From Cruorifilaria tuberocauda (lineage: Eukaryota > Nematoda > Chromadorea > Rhabditida > Onchocercidae), in assembly GCA_013365365.1 (NCBI GenBank), contig JABVXU010000059.1:142422-206421 (forward strand): a stretch of DNA of 64,000 nt, written 5' to 3'. Below are positions 53,601 through 64,000 of the stretch, one piece after another (position 1 is the first letter of the stretch; every line of letters begins with the position of its first letter). Below the pieces are notes generated by a model. It saw only the letters and a program-made list of their open reading frames with translations. It ran no database searches and was not told where the DNA came from. Made by a program: the position numbers and the translations under genes.

Positions 53601-53604
53601 GCAT
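47681..53604 (-). CDS. Arginine/serine-rich protein of unknown function
   Basis: Exons that read cleanly on the minus strand: 53557-53604 (MHRRQVERVRKSRHAV), 53344-53475 (VPILERRTVWHNRRLSP...), 51808-51957 (SKSRSGRQRHQHRK, exactly 50 codons), about 49650-49839 (LRERELAKHYRGRDRL), about 48975-49120 (SPAQIVRARELLQELL), about 48560-48876 (QSIYIAERSFPEDRP), about 48198-48355 (RRRISRSRSRSLG), about 47993-48091 (MKSRGFISVEV) and 47681-47776, ending HRSSSLMHAAKRRRR before the stop. Arg-, Ser- and Gln-rich, mostly disordered, with short RS dipeptide runs and a basic tail that could be a nuclear signal. This suggests a nuclear RNA-linked protein, but no domain is recognised. The two 5' exons are less certain: their join to 51957 needs a GAAG acceptor directly before an ATG, which itself could be the start. 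The joint after about 49650 is unresolved. Confidence 0.6.
49850..51807. other. Large intron of the RS-rich gene, no other gene seen
   Basis: Nearly 2 kb of AT-rich DNA between two well-defined minus-strand exons. Open frames on both strands, such as 50358-50687 (+) and 50803-51078 (-), lack codon bias or resemblance to any family. No hairpin or duplicated end that would mark an inserted element was found by eye. Confidence 0.45.
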
Positions 53605-53711
53605 ATGCTTATCCACCAAAGCCAGCAAAAATCATTCCATTCCTTCACTACTTCCTACGCCGTCTTCCTCTATAATTATTTCAACTGGTTGCCAATTGAT
53701 TCCTGATAAAA

Positions 53712-54065
53712 TATTTCTGGAAATACCATCTGCAATATGGAAATGCTTATTACATACATTCTCTCTACTTATCCTCTATCTTTATATCAACTATTTACAA
53801 TATATTTCTGATTTTCTCAAATTCTAACCAACATTTAAGCAAACAAAAAAAGAATTCAATCACTCTCTGTTTTCTCTTCACCAGCAACTATATTTTGTTA
53901 TTCCTTAGCACGTATCAAAAGGATTAAAAAATATTTCTCAACGACGCACTTTTTAATCCTTTAATCTTACCAATTCTCTGGAAATACCATCTGCAATATG
54001 GAAATGCTTATTCCATACATTCTCTCCTTAACATATCCTTTATCCTTACACCAACTATTCACAAC
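53712..54065. repeat. About 90-bp direct repeat pair flanking a hairpin
   Basis: Copy one (about 53712-53800) and copy two (about 53972-54065) share CTGGAAATACCATCTGCAAT and continue similarly through CATACATTCTCTC to CAACTATT(T/C)ACAA, with small differences. Between them lies a 13-base inverted repeat: AAAGGATTAAAAA at 53918-53930 and its complement at 53950-53962, with a 19-base loop. The block sits upstream of the first RS-gene exon. Confidence 0.85.
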
Positions 54066-54545
54066 TCGTCATTCGCCAGTATTCCTCTAATGTTTTCAAT
54101 CTTTATGAATCACAGTACAGCATAGTGCCACACATACACACACCACCACACCTCAAAAACAATGTCGCGTGATTCTTACGCATCATCAACAACCGATCGC
54201 TTGAAGTTGAACATTTTTCCGTCATGTGGTATGATTTGATCACAAATGAAGGGATAACATGAAAATCTCCATCCTAGTCGAAAGTTTCTACCACTATGTT
54301 TATCCCAAAACAAAACAAATACGTGAACGTAGCTTATTATATCTCTATCATCTTTAAATCAAATATGTACTTGTTCCGAGAATCCTGCAACCGACCAAGA
54401 CATCGGTATTTCATATCGCGGTGGTTGGAGGTAGCACGTTGGTTTTGGGAATGTGTCGTTGCAAACGTCTGCGTAGATAATGACTTAATTGACTGTTAAA
54501 TAAGTTTGATTGGTAATGACATCGTTAAATTTCAGATTGTGAATA
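54066..54545. promoter_or_regulatory. Divergent intergenic region upstream of RSL24D1
   Basis: Separates the minus-strand RS-rich gene from the plus-strand RSL24D1 start at 54546. It contains a short CACACA stretch near 54130 and no credible exon. It probably contains the promoters of both genes. Confidence 0.4.
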
Positions 54546-55645
54546 ATGAGAATTCAAAAGTGTTATTTTTGTTCCTCTAATATCTACCCTGGTCATGGGA
54601 TTACATTCGTCAGAAATGATTGCACTGTAAGTTTTGATTGTTTTTATTAAAGCTAAGGAGTTGAATAATATTAAATAAAAACGAGAAAAGGGGGTTTGTA
54701 TCGAGAAGTACAAGGTCAGATTACATTCATATTATCTCTGTGTTTCATTTTAGTAATTTGTAATGTTCTTAATAACATTACTTTTCTATTCAACTAGTTC
54801 AAATTGAATAACATTCCGACACCATTTTGCTTGGTTATATTAGATAATGAAAGCCATCTGTGGCCAGGGATTAAGCACTGAAGCAGATTGAATTAAAGCA
54901 CTCGATTTAATCTAACAATGATTATACAGGTGTTTCGGTTTTGTCGTTCAAAATGTCACAAATTGTTCAAGAAGAAGCGTAATCCAAGAAAGACAAGGTG
55001 GACGAAAGCTTCGCGTATGGCACGAGGCAAGGAGCTGAAAAATGATAGCACATTTAACTTCGAAGCACGGCGTAATGAACCGCTGAAGTATGAACGCCAA
55101 TTGTGGCATGATGCAGGTGCATTTTAGTTAAAATTACAATGCTACAATGATAAAAGTCAGTAAGGGAGATAAGTGTTACTTATACTATTTTATCGTACTG
55201 GAACAGTAATTTATGTTTCTACTTATTATTAATATCTTATTATCCCAGTTTATTTACTTATATTTTATTTAGGGAATATCTTTGATTCTTTATCGGCTTT
55301 CGCGATTTGTTATTTCGTTTTCGTCCTCTTTCTCTCTCTTTAGTTTTTTATAGATATTTTTACATCTTTAATTTAATTATAGATGCTTTTTATGCAAGTA
55401 AAACCATTTTCAATTTGCATTTTTCAGTTGATGCTGCCAAAGAAGTAATAGCACTGCGTGAGAAACGTTATGGTGAGCATATCAAAAGGACTTTGCAACC
55501 CGGTAAGGTCGTTAAACGCATTAGTGATCTAGAGAAGGCTCGAAAGAAGGTGTATTTGATCCGTGCTCCCTTAAAATCGAGAAAGCAGGCCAGTAGTACT
55601 GATGAAATTGAGCAAAAAATGGATGAAGAGATGGAAACAAACTGA
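54546..55645 (+). CDS. RSL24D1/Rlp24 60S ribosome biogenesis factor
   Basis: L24e-like protein that binds pre-60S particles in the nucleolus and is replaced by ribosomal protein eL24 in the cytoplasm. Three exons: 54546-54626, 54930-55116 and 55428-55645. Exon 1 gives the first half of the zinc ribbon ([20 protein letters not shown]). Exon 2 completes it ([20 protein letters not shown]), so the four Cys ligands of the C-x2-C...C-x3-C pattern are present, followed by [15 protein letters not shown] and [13 protein letters not shown]. Exon 3 encodes the helical tail with [13 protein letters not shown] and ends in acidic MDEEMETN. About 160 residues, the human length, and distinguished from eL24 by the HLIRAP-type motif near the C-terminus. 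Confidence 0.96.
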
Positions 55646-56030
55646 TAAATTCCTTGTGATGTTATGGGTTGCAATTTTTGTACATTTCTGTTTTTGATAA
55701 TGCTTGTGTCAAGATAAAATCATTGTTCATCACGTAGATAATCTCTTGACTCGGCTTTGAAAGTTAAATATTGCAGTATTCAAAGCAAACATTGACCTGG
55801 AAGAGGAAAGGATGGCTATACGTCACATTCAGTGTCAGTCATGTTAGGACAAGTAGTGTCCAAGTCATCGGTACTTGACGCATTGTATAATGATGCATTC
55901 ATTTGGATGGCCTTCGAGATAGTTTTTGCGCAGTATGGTGAAATGCTGTGCACAAGTCTCCGGGTTTTTTTTAAATTAATGTTTGAGTGGAAAGATGTAT
56001 AGATATGTGTGTATGTGTGCGTGTATGTGT

Positions 56031-56062
<32 letters not shown>

Positions 56063-56604
56063 ATGGTTAGAGATAGTGGACAGAAACAGACAATTTTGGT
56101 TTGTGTTCAATTTAGTTTAACAACAGAAGAGTTGTCATTCCGAAAAATCGCCTTAGTTGGTGCCATTGATAGAGGCAGGTAAGGTGAAGAGAAAGGCAAG
56201 TAGTCCGTGATCGTGTACAGGTAGATATACATAATATATATACATATGTGTGTATGTCCGTGTATGTGTATATGGTATGTGTGTACTTAACCGCCCGGCT
56301 TCATCATTTTGTGTTGTTCTACATGTACATTGCATAGATTTTCTCTCCATCTTAAATTATTCTCCAACTATATTTTATTGCAAGGATTTGATCCTCAAAT
56401 GATGATCTCTAAGACGTACCAGCAATCAAACAATCTATTTATTAATGAAAAAAAAGACTGTAATTCTGTAGATATTTTGATTTCAAGAAAAGAAAAAATT
56501 ATCATTTAGAAAAAAAAAATTGTGAAGAAAGATCAATTCAGTGCTTTTTCTCTTTTTTTTTTTTTTTTCTTTGCTCTAAAATTATTTATATATTTGGCTT
56601 ATAA
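55646..56604. promoter_or_regulatory. Region upstream of the Src-like gene with TG-rich tracts
   Basis: About 960 bases holding the RSL24D1 3' UTR and the Src-like promoter or 5' UTR. Degenerate TG/TATG tracts lie at about 56004-56066 and 56229-56282, and a run of 18 T's starts near 56550, just before the ATG at 56605. No coding signal. Confidence 0.5.
56004..56066. repeat. TG-rich degenerate microsatellite
   Basis: Alternating TGTATGTGTG units lead into a nearly pure TG run (about 56038-56062). A shorter related tract follows at 56229-56282. Confidence 0.85.
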
Positions 56605-63383
<6,779 letters not shown>

Positions 63384-63473
63384 ATTCATTAAGTATTATT
63401 ACTATATTTATTAACATTATTATTCGCTATTATTCCGTTTTATAACACTGTTACGCATCATTTTCGCGTACGC

Positions 63474-63479
63474 AATAAA
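63474..63479 (+). other. Polyadenylation signal of the Src-like gene
   Basis: AATAAA about 90 bases after the stop codon at 63381-63383. A second possible signal lies near 63613. The first is the more usual distance in nematodes. Confidence 0.55.
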
Positions 63480-64000
63480 ATAATTCACGTTTACTGTAAG
63501 TGTATCGAATACATCATATTCAGGGTAATCATAATATGTCTAATGATTAAGAGAGGGTAACCAAAGGTGTGTAATATTTGTTAAGAGGTGATAATTAATT
63601 AATTTATCGAAAAATAAAGTATTGATTCATTAAATTTCAATTTCTCGTGAAAGGAAATGTGAAGATACAAGAACGGAATTAAGAGAAAAAGAAGAGGAAG
63701 AGAGAAGTGAGAAAAAAAAAGTATTTTATATTGTGAAAGGTAGTATGATCAATGCAGAATGAAGGAAGCTAGTGGGAAGCGTTTCCTTTGGAAGAATTAT
63801 TTATTCTTAATTATTTAGAGTATTACCTGTGGGATAGAATGTAATTCACAAAATCTGTTCCGATAGCTATGCAAATGAGGAAAGTGTAGTTGGGAAACTC
63901 TCAGGACAGAAGGACCCAAACTGAGCTGTGGTACCTAAACAGGTTACAAGGGAGAGGCATGATATACTGTAGGAACAGATTACTGTTAGTGAAGAGGAAA
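63480..64000. other. Region downstream of the Src-like gene
   Basis: Purine-rich DNA (about 63660-63720) followed by sequence somewhat richer in G than the rest of the window. No open frame, splice pattern or RNA gene could be recognised before the window ends. Confidence 0.35.

Noticed and set aside
54296..54499. Small plus-strand open frame upstream of RSL24D1
   Set aside because: No homology or conserved context, and it ends before the true RSL24D1 start, which is fixed by the zinc-ribbon Cys residues.

Overview
The window is nuclear DNA from a small-genome, AT-rich animal, almost certainly a nematode. Most introns are short, with GT...AG ends and T-rich acceptors, and the gene set includes close relatives of C. 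elegans lpd-3, src-1, msh-6 and the glo-1/Rab32 group. Overall character (many introns in conserved genes, AT-rich intergenic DNA) is compatible with a filarial/spirurid worm, but the genus cannot be fixed from sequence alone. There are no bacterial operons, insertion sequences or CRISPR arrays, and I recognised no tRNA or rRNA gene.

Layout, left to right. 1-7595 (+): 3' two thirds of MSH6 (mismatch repair ATPase), 5' end outside the window. 8554-34047 (+): a very large gene of roughly sixty exons for the bridge-like lipid transfer protein LPD-3/BLTP1 (KIAA1109, Tweek). 34787-36741 (-): a five-exon gene for a centrosomal FOP/CEP43-like LisH protein, convergent with lpd-3. 38211-41999 (-): a TauE/SafE (TSUP) multi-pass anion transporter. 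43359-45370 (+): a Rab32/38-like (GLO-1-like) GTPase, divergent from the transporter and preceded by a dense cluster of GATA-type motifs. 45682-about 46918 (-): YRDC-type threonylcarbamoyl-AMP synthase. 47681-about 53604 (-): an arginine/serine-rich protein of unknown function with large introns. 54546-55645 (+): RSL24D1/Rlp24, 60S ribosome biogenesis. 56605-63383 (+): a Src-family tyrosine kinase with a 3.6 kb first intron.

The genes are individually regulated housekeeping and signalling loci (DNA repair, lipid transport, centriole/cilium, membrane transport, lysosome-related organelle trafficking, tRNA modification, ribosome assembly, tyrosine kinase signalling), not a functional cluster. 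I found no convincing novel multi-gene system. The items most worth a second look are the FOP-like gene in a nematode, the GATA-motif cluster upstream of the Rab32-like gene, the TSUP transporter, the uncharacterised RS-rich protein, and departures of the Src-like kinase from the vertebrate pattern. Exon joints were read by eye from phase and homology; internal exon limits of the biggest gene are approximate.
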